From positions 558,001 through 622,000 of the forward strand of contig NC_015964.1 of NCBI RefSeq assembly GCF_000210895.1: a DNA stretch of 64,000 bases, written 5' to 3'. Below, one piece after another: positions 9,943-23,287 of the stretch (positions within the stretch are counted from its first letter, which is position 1; each line of letters begins with the position of its first letter). The notes under the pieces were generated by a model that was not told the origin of the DNA, ran no database searches, and was given only the letters and a program-made list of their open reading frames with translations. Source of the DNA: Haemophilus parainfluenzae T3T1. GTDB lineage: Bacteria > Pseudomonadota > Gammaproteobacteria > Enterobacterales > Pasteurellaceae. The position numbers and the translations under genes were made by a program.

Positions 9943-10371
9943 TTATCGTTTTGATTTAACGAGTTTTTCTGTAAGTTCGTAAGCACGAAGTTTTGCTAAC
10001 TCTTTAGAAAGTTTAGCCACAAGTAAATCATGATCCACATCAACTGCGTGATTCACAATATTTTCTTCCGCTTTACGTTTTGCTTCACGAATACGATCTG
10101 CATCTAACTCGCTACCGCGAATTGCAACATCGGCAAGTACCGTTACTACTTTAGGTTGAACTTCTAAGAAGCCGCCTGAAACATAGATAACTTCTTCATT
10201 GCCATCTTCAAGGGTGAATTTAACAATCCCTGGCTTAATCGCCGTCATCAAAGGGGTGTGGTTTGGTAAAATACCAAGTTCACCTTCCACACCTGTTGCT
10301 TGGATTTGTTTCACAGCACCTTCAAAGATTTTTCGCTCTGCGCTGACTATTATTAGGTTAAATGTCGCCAT
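9943..10371 (-). CDS. atpC: ATP synthase F1 epsilon subunit
   Basis: A 142-residue subunit of the F1 central stalk that couples rotation and inhibits hydrolysis. An N-terminal beta-sandwich ([18 protein letters not shown], with [14 protein letters not shown]) is followed by a C-terminal helical hairpin. The ATG at 10371 has a GAAGGAGAA ribosome site. It is the last gene of the reverse-strand atp operon, 30 bp after atpD, and is closed by the terminator shared with ilvA. Confidence 0.95.
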   Translation of the reverse strand: MATFNLIIVSAERKIFEGAVKQIQATGVEGELGILPNHTPLMTAIKPGIVKFTLEDGNEEVIYVSGGFLEVQPKVVTVLADVAIRGSELDADRIREAKRKAEENIVNHAVDVDHDLLVAKLSKELAKLRAYELTEKLVKSKR

Positions 10372-10401
10372 TTTTGTTCTCCTTCAAATGACTTGAAGTG
10401 A

Positions 10402-12661
<2,260 letters not shown>

Positions 12662-12679
12662 CTTATTTCTCCGTTACTT

Positions 12680-14221
12680 TTACCACGCGCTATTGGCTTT
12701 AAAGTTATCCAAAATCGCTTTCAATGATGCTTTAACTTCATCATTGTAGTTACCGGTTTTGGTCAATTCAGCCATAAACTCGCTGTGGTTACGGCGAGCA
12801 TAATCTAAAAGTGCGGCTTCAAAACTTGCAATTTTTTGCAATTCCACATCTTCTAAATAGCCAAACTCAACCGCGAAAAGCAACACAGATTGGTCTGCTA
12901 CGCTAAGCGGTACATATTGTTTTTGTTTCAATAATTCAGTAACTTTTTCACCGTGAGAAAGTTGTTTACGGGTTGCATCATCAAGGTCAGATGCGAACTG
13001 AGCAAACGCCGCTAATTCACGATATTGAGCCAATGCAGTACGGATACCACCAGCTAATTTTTTCACTACTTTAGTTTGTGCAGAACCACCCACACGAGAT
13101 ACCGAAATACCAGGGTTTACCGCAGGACGAATACCAGCATTAAATAAGTTAGATTCTAAGAAAATCTGACCATCGGTAATCGAAATTACGTTAGTTGGAA
13201 CGAATGCTGAAACGTCACCCGCTTGAGTTTCAATAATAGGAAGAGCGGTTAAAGAACCTGTTTTTCCTTTTACTGCGCCTTGAGTGAATTTCTCTACGTA
13301 TTCTTCACTTACACGTGCAGCACGTTCAAGTAAACGTGAGTGTAGATAGAATACGTCACCTGGATATGCTTCACGACCTGGTGGACGACGTAATAATAAT
13401 GAAATTTGACGATAAGCAACGGCTTGTTTTGATAAGTCATCGTAAACGATTAACGCATCTTCACCGCGATCACGGAAATATTCACCCATTGCACAACCAG
13501 CATAAGGCGCTAAATATTGTAACGCAGCTGATTCAGATGCAGATGCCGCAACAACGATAGTGTTTTCAAGCGCACCGTGCTCTTCTAATTTACGCACTAC
13601 GTTTGCAATAGTCGACGCTTTTTGACCGATCGCTACATATATACATTTAATACCTGAATCACGTTGGTTAATGATTGCGTCGATTGCTAATGCTGTTTTA
13701 CCCGTTTGACGGTCACCGATGATTAACTCACGTTGACCACGACCGATTGGAACCATGGAGTCAACCGCTTTATAACCAGTTTGTACAGGCTGATCAACAG
13801 ATTTACGATCGATAACACCTGGCGCAATAACTTCAACAGGAGAGAAACCATCGTTTTCAATTTCGCCTTTGCCATCGATTGGTTGACCAAGTGTGTTTAC
13901 CACACGACCTAATAAACCACGACCAACTGGTACTTCAAGGATACGGCCAGTACATTGTACTTCCATACCTTCCGCTAAGTCTGCGTAAGGACCCATTACT
14001 ACCGCACCAACAGAATCACGTTCAAGGTTAAGTGCCATTGCGTAACGGTTGCCTGGTAAGGCGATCATTTCGCCTTGCATCACATCGCTTAAGCCATGAA
14101 TACGAATAATCCCGTCACTTACAGAAACAATTGTCCCTGTATTACGGGCTTCGCTCACCACGTCAAATTGAGCGATGCGTTTTTTAATCAATTCACTAAT
14201 TTCAGTTGAATTTAGTTGCAT
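12680..14221 (-). CDS. atpA: ATP synthase F1 alpha subunit
   Basis: A 513-residue non-catalytic nucleotide-binding subunit of the F1 head. The P-loop is GDRQTGKT at about residue 169. The N-terminal helix ([19 protein letters not shown]) contacts the delta stalk. Intact and of normal length; 12 bp separate it from atpH. Confidence 0.97.
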   Translation of the reverse strand: MQLNSTEISELIKKRIAQFDVVSEARNTGTIVSVSDGIIRIHGLSDVMQGEMIALPGNRYAMALNLERDSVGAVVMGPYADLAEGMEVQCTGRILEVPVGRGLLGRVVNTLGQPIDGKGEIENDGFSPVEVIAPGVIDRKSVDQPVQTGYKAVDSMVPIGRGQRELIIGDRQTGKTALAIDAIINQRDSGIKCIYVAIGQKASTIANVVRKLEEHGALENTIVVAASASESAALQYLAPYAGCAMGEYFRDRGEDALIVYDDLSKQAVAYRQISLLLRRPPGREAYPGDVFYLHSRLLERAARVSEEYVEKFTQGAVKGKTGSLTALPIIETQAGDVSAFVPTNVISITDGQIFLESNLFNAGIRPAVNPGISVSRVGGSAQTKVVKKLAGGIRTALAQYRELAAFAQFASDLDDATRKQLSHGEKVTELLKQKQYVPLSVADQSVLLFAVEFGYLEDVELQKIASFEAALLDYARRNHSEFMAELTKTGNYNDEVKASLKAILDNFKANSAW

Positions 14222-14233
14222 CTTGTATTCCTC

Positions 14234-14767
14234 TTATAATTGCAACTCATTTGCGAGACGAGCAAGTTGTCCACGACTACTTCCGTCAATCACAAAATCT
14301 TCTGTACGAATCACTACACCGGCAATCAGTGAGCTATCTACATTGCAATTTAATTTCACTTTGCGAGCTAATCTTTTTTCCATTGCAGCTGCAATTTTTT
14401 CGATTTGTGTTGCATTCAATGGTTGTGCTGAAGTTACTTCAACTTCTGCAATAGCTTGATGTTCTTCCACATAATGTTTAAATTCTTCAAACACGGTAGG
14501 AATCGCACTCAAACGCTTATTTTCAGCCATTAACCGAATAAGATTTTGCCCATATTGATCCAATTGTTCGCCACAAATAGAAATTACTGTATCAGCTAAT
14601 TTCTGTGCAGAAAGAGAACTACTTAAGTAAGCTTTTACCGTTTCATCTTCAGCTACGGCTGCAGCAAAACCTAACATTTCAGTCCATTTTTCAACCGCAC
14701 TTTGTTCAATGGCAAAGTCGAATGCAGCTTTTGCATAAGGGCGAGCTATTGTAGTTAATTCTGACAT
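14234..14767 (-). CDS. atpH: ATP synthase F1 delta subunit
   Basis: A 177-residue subunit joining the F1 head to the peripheral stalk. It has the N-terminal helical bundle ([15 protein letters not shown]) and the conserved C-terminal part near [11 protein letters not shown]. Intact; 12 bp from both atpF and atpA, as expected for a tightly packed operon. Confidence 0.95.
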   Translation of the reverse strand: MSELTTIARPYAKAAFDFAIEQSAVEKWTEMLGFAAAVAEDETVKAYLSSSLSAQKLADTVISICGEQLDQYGQNLIRLMAENKRLSAIPTVFEEFKHYVEEHQAIAEVEVTSAQPLNATQIEKIAAAMEKRLARKVKLNCNVDSSLIAGVVIRTEDFVIDGSSRGQLARLANELQL

Positions 14768-14779
14768 AAGCTAAGCCTC

Positions 14780-15250
14780 TTATAACTCTGCAACTAATTT
14801 ATCAATAATGTCATTGTTTGCCGCTTCATCAATAGAACGACCCACAATTTTCTCAGCACCCGCTACTGCTAATGAAGCCACTTTAACACGTAATTCTTCT
14901 TGAACACGTTTACGTTCTGCTTCTACTTCAGCATAACCTTGAGCAATAATTTTTGCTTTTAGTTCTTCAGCTTCTGCCTTCACTTCGTCTAACACTTCAT
15001 TGCGACGTTTATTCGCAGCATCTAAAATTTCTTGAGCTTGTACTTTTGCAGATAGAAGTTCTTGTTCAACAAGATTTTTAGTATCTGCTTGCTCTTTTTT
15101 CGCTGCTTCAGCTGACGCTAAGGCGTTCGCAATTTGGCTTTGACGTGTTTCAATCGCATTAATAATTGGTGGCCAAACAAACTTCATGCAGAACCACACG
15201 AAAAGTGCGAATGCAATAAGTTGACCAATCAATGTTGCATTTAAATTCAC
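14780..15250 (-). CDS. atpF: ATP synthase F0 subunit b (GTG start)
   Basis: A 156-residue peripheral-stalk subunit: one N-terminal membrane helix (about residues 5-25, [20 protein letters not shown]) and a long charged coiled coil of about 115 residues rich in Ala, Glu and Lys. The start codon is GTG at 15250, supported by a strong AAGGAGGA site upstream; no ATG fits the family N-terminus [10 protein letters not shown]. It lies between atpE and atpH. Confidence 0.95.
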   Translation of the reverse strand: MNLNATLIGQLIAFALFVWFCMKFVWPPIINAIETRQSQIANALASAEAAKKEQADTKNLVEQELLSAKVQAQEILDAANKRRNEVLDEVKAEAEELKAKIIAQGYAEVEAERKRVQEELRVKVASLAVAGAEKIVGRSIDEAANNDIIDKLVAEL

Positions 15251-15299
15251 AACGTCCTCCTTACTATGCTTGTTTTACGTTGATAAGCAAATAAGGTGA

Positions 15300-16794
<1,495 letters not shown>

Positions 16795-16827
16795 TATCTT
16801 ATTTTTTTAAAATACAAAAACTACCTA

Positions 16828-16855
16828 ATTATACCCGTGCTACAAAGAGTTTCAA
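16828..16855 (-). promoter_or_regulatory. Sigma-70 promoter of the atp operon
   Basis: On the minus strand TTGAAA and a consensus TATAAT are separated by 16 bp, 34 bp before the atpI start. No competing promoter is as good in the rsmG-atpI gap. Confidence 0.7.
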
Positions 16856-16934
16856 CTTTTTAACCACTAAAAAATGTTAAACAAATCACACTTTTAAAAA
16901 ATAATTAACAAAATAGCCGTAAAAAAAGTGTGTT

Positions 16935-17546
16935 TTATCGTAAAACGATTAAATGTCGTTCACCTACAAGCTCAGGGACATGTAAAGTTATCACGTCTTT
17001 TACTTCGAATTTTTTGTCTAATTCTTGAACTTCATCTTCGTGATAAATGCCTTTCAAGGCATAAAAATATCCATCTTTCTTTGGCAAATGATGACACCAA
17101 TCTGTCATATCTTTTAACGAAGCAAATGCACGACTTAATACACCGTCGAATTTTTGTTCAGGTTGGTATTCTTCGACACGGCTAAGAACGGGTTCTACAT
17201 TTGTTAGTCCTAACTCACGTACTGCATTTCGAATAAAGCTAATACGCTTACCTAAACTATCTAACAAGACAAATTGCTTGGTAGGATTAATAATAGCTAA
17301 AGGCAGGCCTGGCAAGCCTGGACCGGTTCCCACATCAATAAAATGCTCCCCTTGTAAATAAGGACTAACAACAATACTATCCAAGATATGTTTTACTAAC
17401 ATTTCTTGTGGATCACGTACAGAGGTTAAATTATAAGCCTTGTTCCATTTATTGAGTAATTGTACCAACTGAATCAGCTGATCTTTTTGTTGATCTGTTA
17501 ATTGAATTTCTGCTTGAGCCAGTAAATTTTCGAGTTTTGCTTTCAT
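16935..17546 (-). CDS. rsmG: 16S rRNA (guanine-N7)-methyltransferase (GidB)
   Basis: A 203-residue SAM-dependent methyltransferase modifying G527 of 16S rRNA, next to the streptomycin site. The SAM loop is [17 protein letters not shown] (about residue 67), preceded by the family motif [14 protein letters not shown]. In many bacteria mnmG (gidA) and rsmG (gidB) adjoin; here the divergent ytfH/ytfG pair separates them. It reads toward atpI with a 140-bp gap holding the atp promoter. Confidence 0.95.
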   Translation of the reverse strand: MKAKLENLLAQAEIQLTDQQKDQLIQLVQLLNKWNKAYNLTSVRDPQEMLVKHILDSIVVSPYLQGEHFIDVGTGPGLPGLPLAIINPTKQFVLLDSLGKRISFIRNAVRELGLTNVEPVLSRVEEYQPEQKFDGVLSRAFASLKDMTDWCHHLPKKDGYFYALKGIYHEDEVQELDKKFEVKDVITLHVPELVGERHLIVLR

Positions 17547-17605
17547 TTTTCTATCTATCTTGTCTGTTTGTCATCATTCTACTTGAAAATGCCTAGCTTG
17601 AAACA

Positions 17606-17962
17606 TTATTTCTTCTGGCTTGCCAAAATATTCCCTAAATTCGTTTCCAACCAGTCCACCAACTCAAACATCTTATTAGAAGCTTCTGTTCCAAATTCTG
17701 TTAATGTATAATCCACTTGCGGTGGCACGGTATTATAGGATTTACGAATTAACATACCATCAGCCTCCAATTCCTGCAGGGTTTTAGTCAACATACGTTC
17801 ACTTATGCCATCAATCGCACGGCGAAGTTCACTAAAACGCTTGGTACCAGAATGCAAACTCACCAACACCAATGCGCCCCAACGGCTGGTTAAATGTTGC
17901 AAAATTTGGCGAGAAGGGCAAGTTGAAGCCAGAACATTCCCACGATTTAAATTTTTTTTCAT
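17606..17962 (-). CDS. ytfH: HxlR-family transcriptional regulator (YtfH-like)
   Basis: A 118-residue MarR/HxlR-type winged-helix protein. The recognition region reads SELRRAIDGISERMLTKTL and the wing ADGMLIRKSYN; an early cysteine (TCPSRQIL, about residue 14) is typical of redox or electrophile-sensing members. The start at 17962 follows AAGGAAT; a TTG seven codons upstream is less likely. It is divergent from ytfG, as in E. coli where ytfH lies next to qorB/ytfG, and probably represses both from the palindromes between them. The inducer is unknown. Confidence 0.85.
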   Translation of the reverse strand: MKKNLNRGNVLASTCPSRQILQHLTSRWGALVLVSLHSGTKRFSELRRAIDGISERMLTKTLQELEADGMLIRKSYNTVPPQVDYTLTEFGTEASNKMFELVDWLETNLGNILASQKK

Positions 17963-18015
17963 TTTTAATTCCTTAAAAATCAATAAGTTAAAAATTATTT
18001 TTTAAAAATTCCAAA

Positions 18016-18050
18016 ACTTACGTTTACGTAAGTACTTCTCAAAAGTAAGT
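18016..18050. promoter_or_regulatory. Operator palindromes between ytfH and ytfG
   Basis: ACTTACGT, TT, ACGTAAGT (18016-18033) is a perfect 8-bp inverted repeat. A second, weaker one (TACTT...AAGTA, about 18033-18048) follows directly. A consensus -10 TATAAT for ytfG is at 18058-18063, so a bound regulator would cover the -35 region. Likely YtfH binding site. Confidence 0.65.
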
Positions 18051-18128
18051 ATTAAAATATAATACGCCACATCAAGCGAACAATCAAATGTTCAAATATC
18101 ATTTCAACTTAACGAGAAGGAAAACATC

Positions 18129-18980
18129 ATGACAACTAAAACTATCGCAATTACTGGTGCAACAGGTCAATTTGGCGCAATCGCATTAGACTTATTAAAA
18201 GCAAAACAAGCAAACGTCATCGCGCTTGTACGCTCTCCAGAAAAAATTTCAGGTGTAGAAGCCCGCAAATTTGATTATTCAAAAACAGAAGGTCAAGTAG
18301 AAGCATTACAAGGCGTAGATACTTTAATTCTTGTTTCAAGTAGTGAAGTCGGTCAGCGTGCATTACAACACAACAACGTAATTGAATCAGCGAAAAAAGC
18401 GGGTGTGAAACATATTATCTATACCAGTTTACTCGGCGCAACAAACGATAATACCGTAAAATCCCTTGCCGGTGAGCACGTTGAAACTGAAGCCGCATTA
18501 AAAGCTTCGGGTATTACTTACACTATTTTACGCAATGGTTGGTACACCGAAAACTACACAGCTTCAATTCCGGCAGCATTAGCAAACAATGCTTTCTACG
18601 GTTCAGCAAAAAACGGTAAAATTTCGTCTGTACTTCGTGCAGAACTTGCTGAAGCAGCAGTAAACGTCGCATTAAGTGAAGGTCATGAAAACCAAACTTA
18701 CGAACTTGCCGGATCAACCAGCTGGACATTAGCCGACCTTGCAGCAGAAATCAGCAAACAAACAGGTAAAGATATCCCTTACGTGGATATTCCTGCAGCA
18801 GATTATGCCGCAGCACTTGTACAAGCAGGATTAGATGAAGGATTTGCAGGCTTAATTGCACAATGGGATGTAGATGCATCAAACGGTGCATTATTCTCAG
18901 AAGACAAAACCCTTGAGAAATTGCTTGGTCGTCCAACAGCAGGATTGGATGTAGCAGTGAAACAAGCTCTCGCCCATTAA
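18129..18980 (+). CDS. ytfG: NmrA-like NAD(P)H:quinone oxidoreductase (QorB/YtfG type)
   Basis: A 283-residue atypical short-chain dehydrogenase. The dinucleotide-binding motif GATGQFGAIALDLL is at residues 9-22; there is no classical Tyr-x-x-x-Lys pair in the usual spacing, as in NmrA-like proteins. E. coli QorB (286 aa) reduces quinones with NADPH and is encoded divergently from ytfH, the same arrangement as here. It probably removes reactive quinones or aldehydes. Closed by a terminator made of inverted uptake sequences. Confidence 0.83.
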   Translation: MTTKTIAITGATGQFGAIALDLLKAKQANVIALVRSPEKISGVEARKFDYSKTEGQVEALQGVDTLILVSSSEVGQRALQHNNVIESAKKAGVKHIIYTSLLGATNDNTVKSLAGEHVETEAALKASGITYTILRNGWYTENYTASIPAALANNAFYGSAKNGKISSVLRAELAEAAVNVALSEGHENQTYELAGSTSWTLADLAAEISKQTGKDIPYVDIPAADYAAALVQAGLDEGFAGLIAQWDVDASNGALFSEDKTLEKLLGRPTAGLDVAVKQALAH

Positions 18981-19005
18981 TAAGGTTCTTTAAATTTAAT
19001 CATAA

Positions 19006-19035
19006 AAAAGTGCGGTTAGTTTTAACCGCACTTTT
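19006..19035. terminator. Bidirectional terminator of inverted uptake sequences
   Basis: AAAAGTGCGGTTA (19006-19018) pairs perfectly with 19023-19035 across a 4-nt loop, with T runs in both directions. It separates the convergent ytfG and mnmG. Confidence 0.85.
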
Positions 19036-19047
19036 CATTTTTAAACA

Positions 19048-20937
19048 TTATTCGCCGCGTTTCAACATACCTTGTTTTTTCAAATTCACCAGAATAATTG
19101 AAATTGCCGCAGGAGTAATGCCTGAAATTCGGCTCGCTTGACCAATTGAAACTGGACGATGCTGTTCCAACTTCGCACGTACTTCATTAGATAAACCGGA
19201 AACTTTGCTGTAATCAAAGTTAGCCGGGATAGCTGTATTTTCGTGGCGTTTTTGTTTTTCAATTTCTTCTTGTTGATGCTCAATATAGCCTTGATACTTA
19301 ATGGCAATTTCCACTTGTTCTACGGCTTCTCGGTCTTCCATTGCCGGTTTGTATGGCGTTAAAGAAGTCAAAATATCGTAAGTTATTTCCGGACGGCGTA
19401 ATAAATCTTCACCGTTGGCTTCACGCACAAGTGGGCTGCCAAGCACTTTATTGGCTTCTTCTAAATATTCAGAACGCGGATGTAACCAAATACTGCGTAA
19501 GCGTTGGCGTTCCTGTTCAATATTTTCCATTTTTTGATTAAAGCGTGCCCAACGAGCCTCATCAATCAAACCTAATTCATGGGCAATTGGCGTTAAACGA
19601 ATGTCCGCATTGTCTTCACGTAATAACAAACGGTATTCCGCACGAGAAGTGAATACACGATACGGTTCTTTGGTACCAAGCGTGCAAAGATCATCCACCA
19701 ATACACCAGTATAAGATTGATCGCGACGTGGATACCATGCCTCTTTCTCTTGCACGTAAAGACCTGCATTAATCCCCGCCAATAAGCCTTGTGCCGCCGC
19801 TTCTTCATAACCGGTTGTACCGTTAATTTGACCCGCAAAGAATAAACCCGAAATTGATTTAGTTTCTAACGTTGGTTTTAAGTCACGTGGATCAAAATAA
19901 TCGTATTCAATGGCATAACCTGGTTTAATAATGCGCGCTTTTTCCAAACCTTTCATGGAATTCACAATGCCCATTTGTACGTCAAACGGCAAACTAGTAG
20001 AGATCCCGTTTGGATACACTTCATTACTGGTTAAGCCTTCTGGTTCCAAATAAATTTGATGTGAATTACGATCCGCAAAACGCATCACTTTATCTTCAAT
20101 AGATGGACAATAACGTGGACCGATCCCTTCTATCACACCAGTATACATTGGACTGCGATCCAAGTTATTACGGATCACTTCATGGGTTTGTTCATTAGTG
20201 TGAGTGATATAACAAGGAATTTGTTGAGGGTGATCATCCACTGAGCCCATAAAAGAGAATACCGGTAATACGGCATCACCATGTTGTTTAGCCAATATAT
20301 CGAAATTGATCGTGCGTGCATCAATACGTGGTGGCGTACCTGTTTTTAAACGATCAACGCGTAAATTCAGATCACGTAAACGATGAGAAAGTGTAACAGA
20401 TGCTGGATCACCAGCTCGGCCACCTTCATAATGTTCTAAACCAATATGGATCTTACCCGCTAAGAAAGTACCGGCTGTTAAAATCACCGATTTAGCACGA
20501 AATTTAAGTCCCATTTTGGTTTCCACACCACAAACGCGATCTTGCTCAATTAAAATATCGGTTACTTCTTGTTGGAAAATATCTAAATTAGGTTGATTTT
20601 CTAGTGCGATGCGTACGGCTTGACGATATAACACGCGGTCAGCTTGAGCTCGGGTTGCACGTACAGCAGGTCCTTTACTGCTATTTAAAGTACGAAATTG
20701 AATCCCCGCCTTATCTGCAGCATGCGCCATTAATCCGCCCATGGCATCCACTTCTTTCACTAAATGGCCTTTACCAATACCACCAATAGCGGGGTTACAT
20801 GACATTTGTCCAAGGGTATCAACATTATGTGTCAATAATAGGGTTTTTAATCCCATGCGTGCCGGAGCCAATGCGGCTTCTGTACCGGCATGACCGCCAC
20901 CAACAACGATCACATCATAATTTTCGGTGTAAAACAT
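19048..20937 (-). CDS. mnmG: tRNA uridine-34 carboxymethylaminomethyl synthesis enzyme MnmG (GidA)
   Basis: A 629-residue FAD protein that, with MnmE, installs the cmnm5 group on wobble U34 of several tRNAs. The FAD-binding motif is [19 protein letters not shown] near the N-terminus; the family motif [11 protein letters not shown] and the C-terminal helical domain for MnmE binding are present. The ribosome site is GAGAGAT. Its start faces oriC, as in E. coli, where transcription away from the origin from the gidA promoter aids initiation. Confidence 0.97.
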   Translation of the reverse strand: MFYTENYDVIVVGGGHAGTEAALAPARMGLKTLLLTHNVDTLGQMSCNPAIGGIGKGHLVKEVDAMGGLMAHAADKAGIQFRTLNSSKGPAVRATRAQADRVLYRQAVRIALENQPNLDIFQQEVTDILIEQDRVCGVETKMGLKFRAKSVILTAGTFLAGKIHIGLEHYEGGRAGDPASVTLSHRLRDLNLRVDRLKTGTPPRIDARTINFDILAKQHGDAVLPVFSFMGSVDDHPQQIPCYITHTNEQTHEVIRNNLDRSPMYTGVIEGIGPRYCPSIEDKVMRFADRNSHQIYLEPEGLTSNEVYPNGISTSLPFDVQMGIVNSMKGLEKARIIKPGYAIEYDYFDPRDLKPTLETKSISGLFFAGQINGTTGYEEAAAQGLLAGINAGLYVQEKEAWYPRRDQSYTGVLVDDLCTLGTKEPYRVFTSRAEYRLLLREDNADIRLTPIAHELGLIDEARWARFNQKMENIEQERQRLRSIWLHPRSEYLEEANKVLGSPLVREANGEDLLRRPEITYDILTSLTPYKPAMEDREAVEQVEIAIKYQGYIEHQQEEIEKQKRHENTAIPANFDYSKVSGLSNEVRAKLEQHRPVSIGQASRISGITPAAISIILVNLKKQGMLKRGE

Positions 20938-20960
20938 ATATCTCTCTTCGTCTTCAATTT

Positions 20961-21304
20961 GATCTTCGATCTAAAAATAGGCGCTATTCTACTGAAAATT
21001 ACGTGTGCTTGAAAGCAAGAATTCAATCTGTGATAAGAGAAGATCGAGAGGTAATAAAGATAAGATCTATTTATATATAAAGATCTTATTATTGTTACTA
21101 TTAGGATCCTTTTACCTTGTGAATAAGATCCTTTTCCTTTTTTAAATAAAGAAGTTAGATCGTTTTAGACTGTGTTGAAATGTCGTCAGTTTGGAGGCTT
21201 TTTCTTGTGGATAACCTTTAATTTTATCCACAGTTAAAACAATCATCAGATTTACTCAGTGGAAAAGAACAAGTTTTTGACAGGTTTTATTAAAGTTATC
21301 CACA
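20961..21304. other. oriC: Chromosomal replication origin oriC
   Basis: Between mnmG and mioC, the same neighbours as E. coli oriC. Exact DnaA boxes TTATCCACA lie at 21206-21214 (reverse), 21224-21232 and 21296-21304; TTATTCACA (reverse) is at 21118-21126. An AT-rich unwinding region on the mnmG side holds four 13-mer-like units beginning with GATC at 21064, 21082, 21105 and 21127 (for example GATCTATTTATAT). Eight GATC sites (20961, 20968, 21042, 21064, 21082, 21105, 21127, 21158) lie in 200 bp, far above chance, as expected for Dam/SeqA control. The 429-bp gap contains no gene. Confidence 0.92.
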
Positions 21305-21333
21305 GGTGATTTTTTGGGATAATGGATAAAGAA

Positions 21334-21359
21334 AAAGCGATAACTCAAATTATCGCTTT
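21334..21359 (-). terminator. Terminator of mioC next to oriC
   Basis: A 10-bp perfect stem (AAAGCGATAA with its complement) and loop of 6 nt, with a T run on the minus strand. It would limit mioC transcription entering oriC. Confidence 0.75.
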
Positions 21360-21366
21360 ATTATGA

Positions 21367-21804
21367 CTAAAGTGCATTTATAAATTGTGGTAGCCAATCT
21401 TCAGCAAATTGCTCTTGATCATCAACATGTAAGACATCGATTTTTAAACTGTCGCAAATTTTGACCGCACTTTTTTCACTTAATTGTGTTTCAACTTTAT
21501 TCACGGCATGACAGAATGTATCGTAATCTGAATTGCCTAAGCCTACAACGGCAAACCGGAGAGAAGATAAATCTTTATCTGATGCTGCAATTTGTTCAAA
21601 GAGTGGTTTTAAATTATCAGGCAATTCACCTGCGCCATGTGTTGAAGTGACAATTAACCAAATATTTTCATCAATCACATCATCAAGTTCTGGTCCGTGG
21701 AAAAGTGCGGTAGAAAAATTTTGTGTTTTTAACACATCTTCCAAATGCTCCGCCACATATTCAGCGCCGCCTAATGTGCTGCCTGAAATCACGCAAATAT
21801 TCAT
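21367..21804 (-). CDS. mioC: Flavodoxin-like protein MioC
   Basis: A 145-residue FMN-binding flavodoxin. The phosphate loop is SGSTLGGAE (residues 7-15) and the flavin loops include [11 protein letters not shown]. In E. coli MioC supports biotin synthase and its gene is transcribed toward oriC; the same orientation is seen here. The start at 21804 has AGGAAAC upstream. Confidence 0.93.
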   Translation of the reverse strand: MNICVISGSTLGGAEYVAEHLEDVLKTQNFSTALFHGPELDDVIDENIWLIVTSTHGAGELPDNLKPLFEQIAASDKDLSSLRFAVVGLGNSDYDTFCHAVNKVETQLSEKSAVKICDSLKIDVLHVDDQEQFAEDWLPQFINAL

Positions 21805-21823
21805 ATTGTTTCCTAATAAGAAA

Positions 21824-21848
21824 AAAGGCTTAGATTTTCTAAGCCTTT
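21824..21848 (-). terminator. Terminator of zapB
   Basis: An 11-bp stem (AAAGGCTTAGA and complement) around TTT, followed by T residues on the minus strand, between zapB and mioC. Confidence 0.75.
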
Positions 21849-21855
21849 ATAGTCA

Positions 21856-22074
21856 TTATACGTTGTCGAATTTACCCAACAATGAACGAATGTGTTCTTG
21901 CCAGTTGCGGTGTTCATTTCTAAGTTGCTCGTTTTCATGTTGCAACGCTTCTACCGCTTGTTGAGATTGATTTTTTTGTTCTTTTAATTCTTCTACTTCA
22001 AGTTGAAGTAATTGAATGGTTTCTACTGCTTGTCTAATTTTTTCTTCAAGCTGATCTAAAATTTCTAAAGACAT
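21856..22074 (-). CDS. zapB: Cell division protein ZapB
   Basis: A 72-residue protein that is almost entirely coiled coil (MSLEILDQLEEKIRQAVETI onward, with regular Leu/Ile heptads). ZapB bridges ZapA-bound FtsZ and MatP at mid-cell and helps form the Z-ring. Size and sequence match the family well. It is divergent from glpX, an arrangement like that of E. coli, where zapB lies near glpFKX. Confidence 0.92.
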   Translation of the reverse strand: MSLEILDQLEEKIRQAVETIQLLQLEVEELKEQKNQSQQAVEALQHENEQLRNEHRNWQEHIRSLLGKFDNV

Positions 22075-22161
22075 AGTGATTTCCTTTTTTAAAATAAGTC
22101 CGAAACGGCTTTATTCTACCCACTTAATCCTATTTTTAAAAGCCTCTTGTCAAAAATTATT

Positions 22162-22177
22162 ATGCAAACGTTTGCTT
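22162..22177. promoter_or_regulatory. PurR-type operator upstream of glpX
   Basis: ATGCAAACGTTTGCTT contains the 12-bp perfect palindrome GCAAACGTTTGC and fits the PurR box consensus. It lies 41-56 bp before the glpX ATG, overlapping the likely -35 of a promoter with -10 TAAAAT at 22183-22188. Confidence 0.55.
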
Positions 22178-22217
22178 AATGATAAAATAACGAGACTTTT
22201 TGCATTGGGAGAGAAAA

Positions 22218-23231
22218 ATGAATCGTGCATTAGCTATTGAATTTTCAAGAGTAACCGAAGCAGCTGCATTAGCAGCTTATACTTGGCTTGGTCGTGGTAA
22301 TAAAAATGCGGCAGATGAGGCGGCAGTCAAAGCCATGCGTTATATGCTGAATTTAATCCATATGGACGGTGAAATTGTGATTGGTGAAGGGGAAATTGAC
22401 GAAGCACCAATGCTTTATATTGGCGAAAAAGTGGGCTCAGGTAATGGTGAACTCGTTTCTATTGCGGTTGATCCGATTGATGGCACAAGAATGACCGCAA
22501 TGGGCCAATCAAATGCCATTTCAGTGTTGGCTGCTGGTGGTAAACGTACCTTTTTAAAAGCGCCTGATATGTATATGGAAAAATTGGTTGTTGGTCCTGA
22601 AGTAAAAGGCATGATTGATTTAAGTTTACCGATTGAACAAAACCTTCGCCGTGTGGCTTCTCGTTTAGGTAAATCCTTATCAGATTTAACCGTGATGGTG
22701 CTCGCTAAACCGCGCCATGATGAAGTGATTAAGCAAATGCATAATCTAGGTATTCGTGTGATGGCTATTCCAGATGGTGATGTTGCGGCTTCGGTTTTAT
22801 GTTGCTTACCTGATGCTGAAGTGGATATGGTTTATGGCATTGGTGGTGCACCTGAAGGTGTGGCAGCTGCCGCTGCAATTCGAGCATTAGGTGGAGACAT
22901 GCAAGCTCGCCTTATTCCACGTAATGAAGTGAAAGGAGATACAGAAGAAAATCGTAAAATTGCCGCTGAAGAAGTTCAACGTTGTGAAGCCTTAGGTGTG
23001 AAGGTCAATGAAATCTTAAAATTAGAAGATTTAGTGCGTGATGATAATCTTGTTTTTGCTGCAACGGGAATTACGCACGGTGAATTACTAAAAGGGATTT
23101 CTCGCCGTGGCAACTTGGCAACGACAGAAACCTTATTAATTCGTGGTAAATCACGCACCATTCGTAAAATCCAATCCATCCATTATCTTGATAGAAAAGA
23201 TTCTGAAATCTATGAGATTTTAAGAAATTAG
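22218..23231 (+). CDS. glpX: Fructose-1,6-bisphosphatase, class II
   Basis: A 337-residue metal-dependent phosphatase converting fructose-1,6-bisphosphate to fructose-6-phosphate in gluconeogenesis. Metal and phosphate ligands lie in the GEGEIDEAPM and DPIDGTRMTAMG motifs; the C-terminal domain contains TGITHGELLKG. The ATG at 22218 follows GGGAGAG; the upstream extension begins with TTG. It stands alone, not in a glp operon, with a PurR-like palindrome before it. Confidence 0.95.
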   Translation: MNRALAIEFSRVTEAAALAAYTWLGRGNKNAADEAAVKAMRYMLNLIHMDGEIVIGEGEIDEAPMLYIGEKVGSGNGELVSIAVDPIDGTRMTAMGQSNAISVLAAGGKRTFLKAPDMYMEKLVVGPEVKGMIDLSLPIEQNLRRVASRLGKSLSDLTVMVLAKPRHDEVIKQMHNLGIRVMAIPDGDVAASVLCCLPDAEVDMVYGIGGAPEGVAAAAAIRALGGDMQARLIPRNEVKGDTEENRKIAAEEVQRCEALGVKVNEILKLEDLVRDDNLVFAATGITHGELLKGISRRGNLATTETLLIRGKSRTIRKIQSIHYLDRKDSEIYEILRN

Positions 23232-23238
23232 TGAAAAT

Positions 23239-23282
23239 AAAAGAGCGGTCAAAATCTAATAAATTTTTTGACCGCTCTTTTT
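23239..23282. terminator. Bidirectional terminator between glpX and mutS
   Basis: A 16-bp stem containing GAGCGGTCAAAA (23239-23254) pairs with 23267-23282. T runs on both strands serve the two convergent genes. Confidence 0.85.
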
Positions 23283-23287
23283 ATTTC

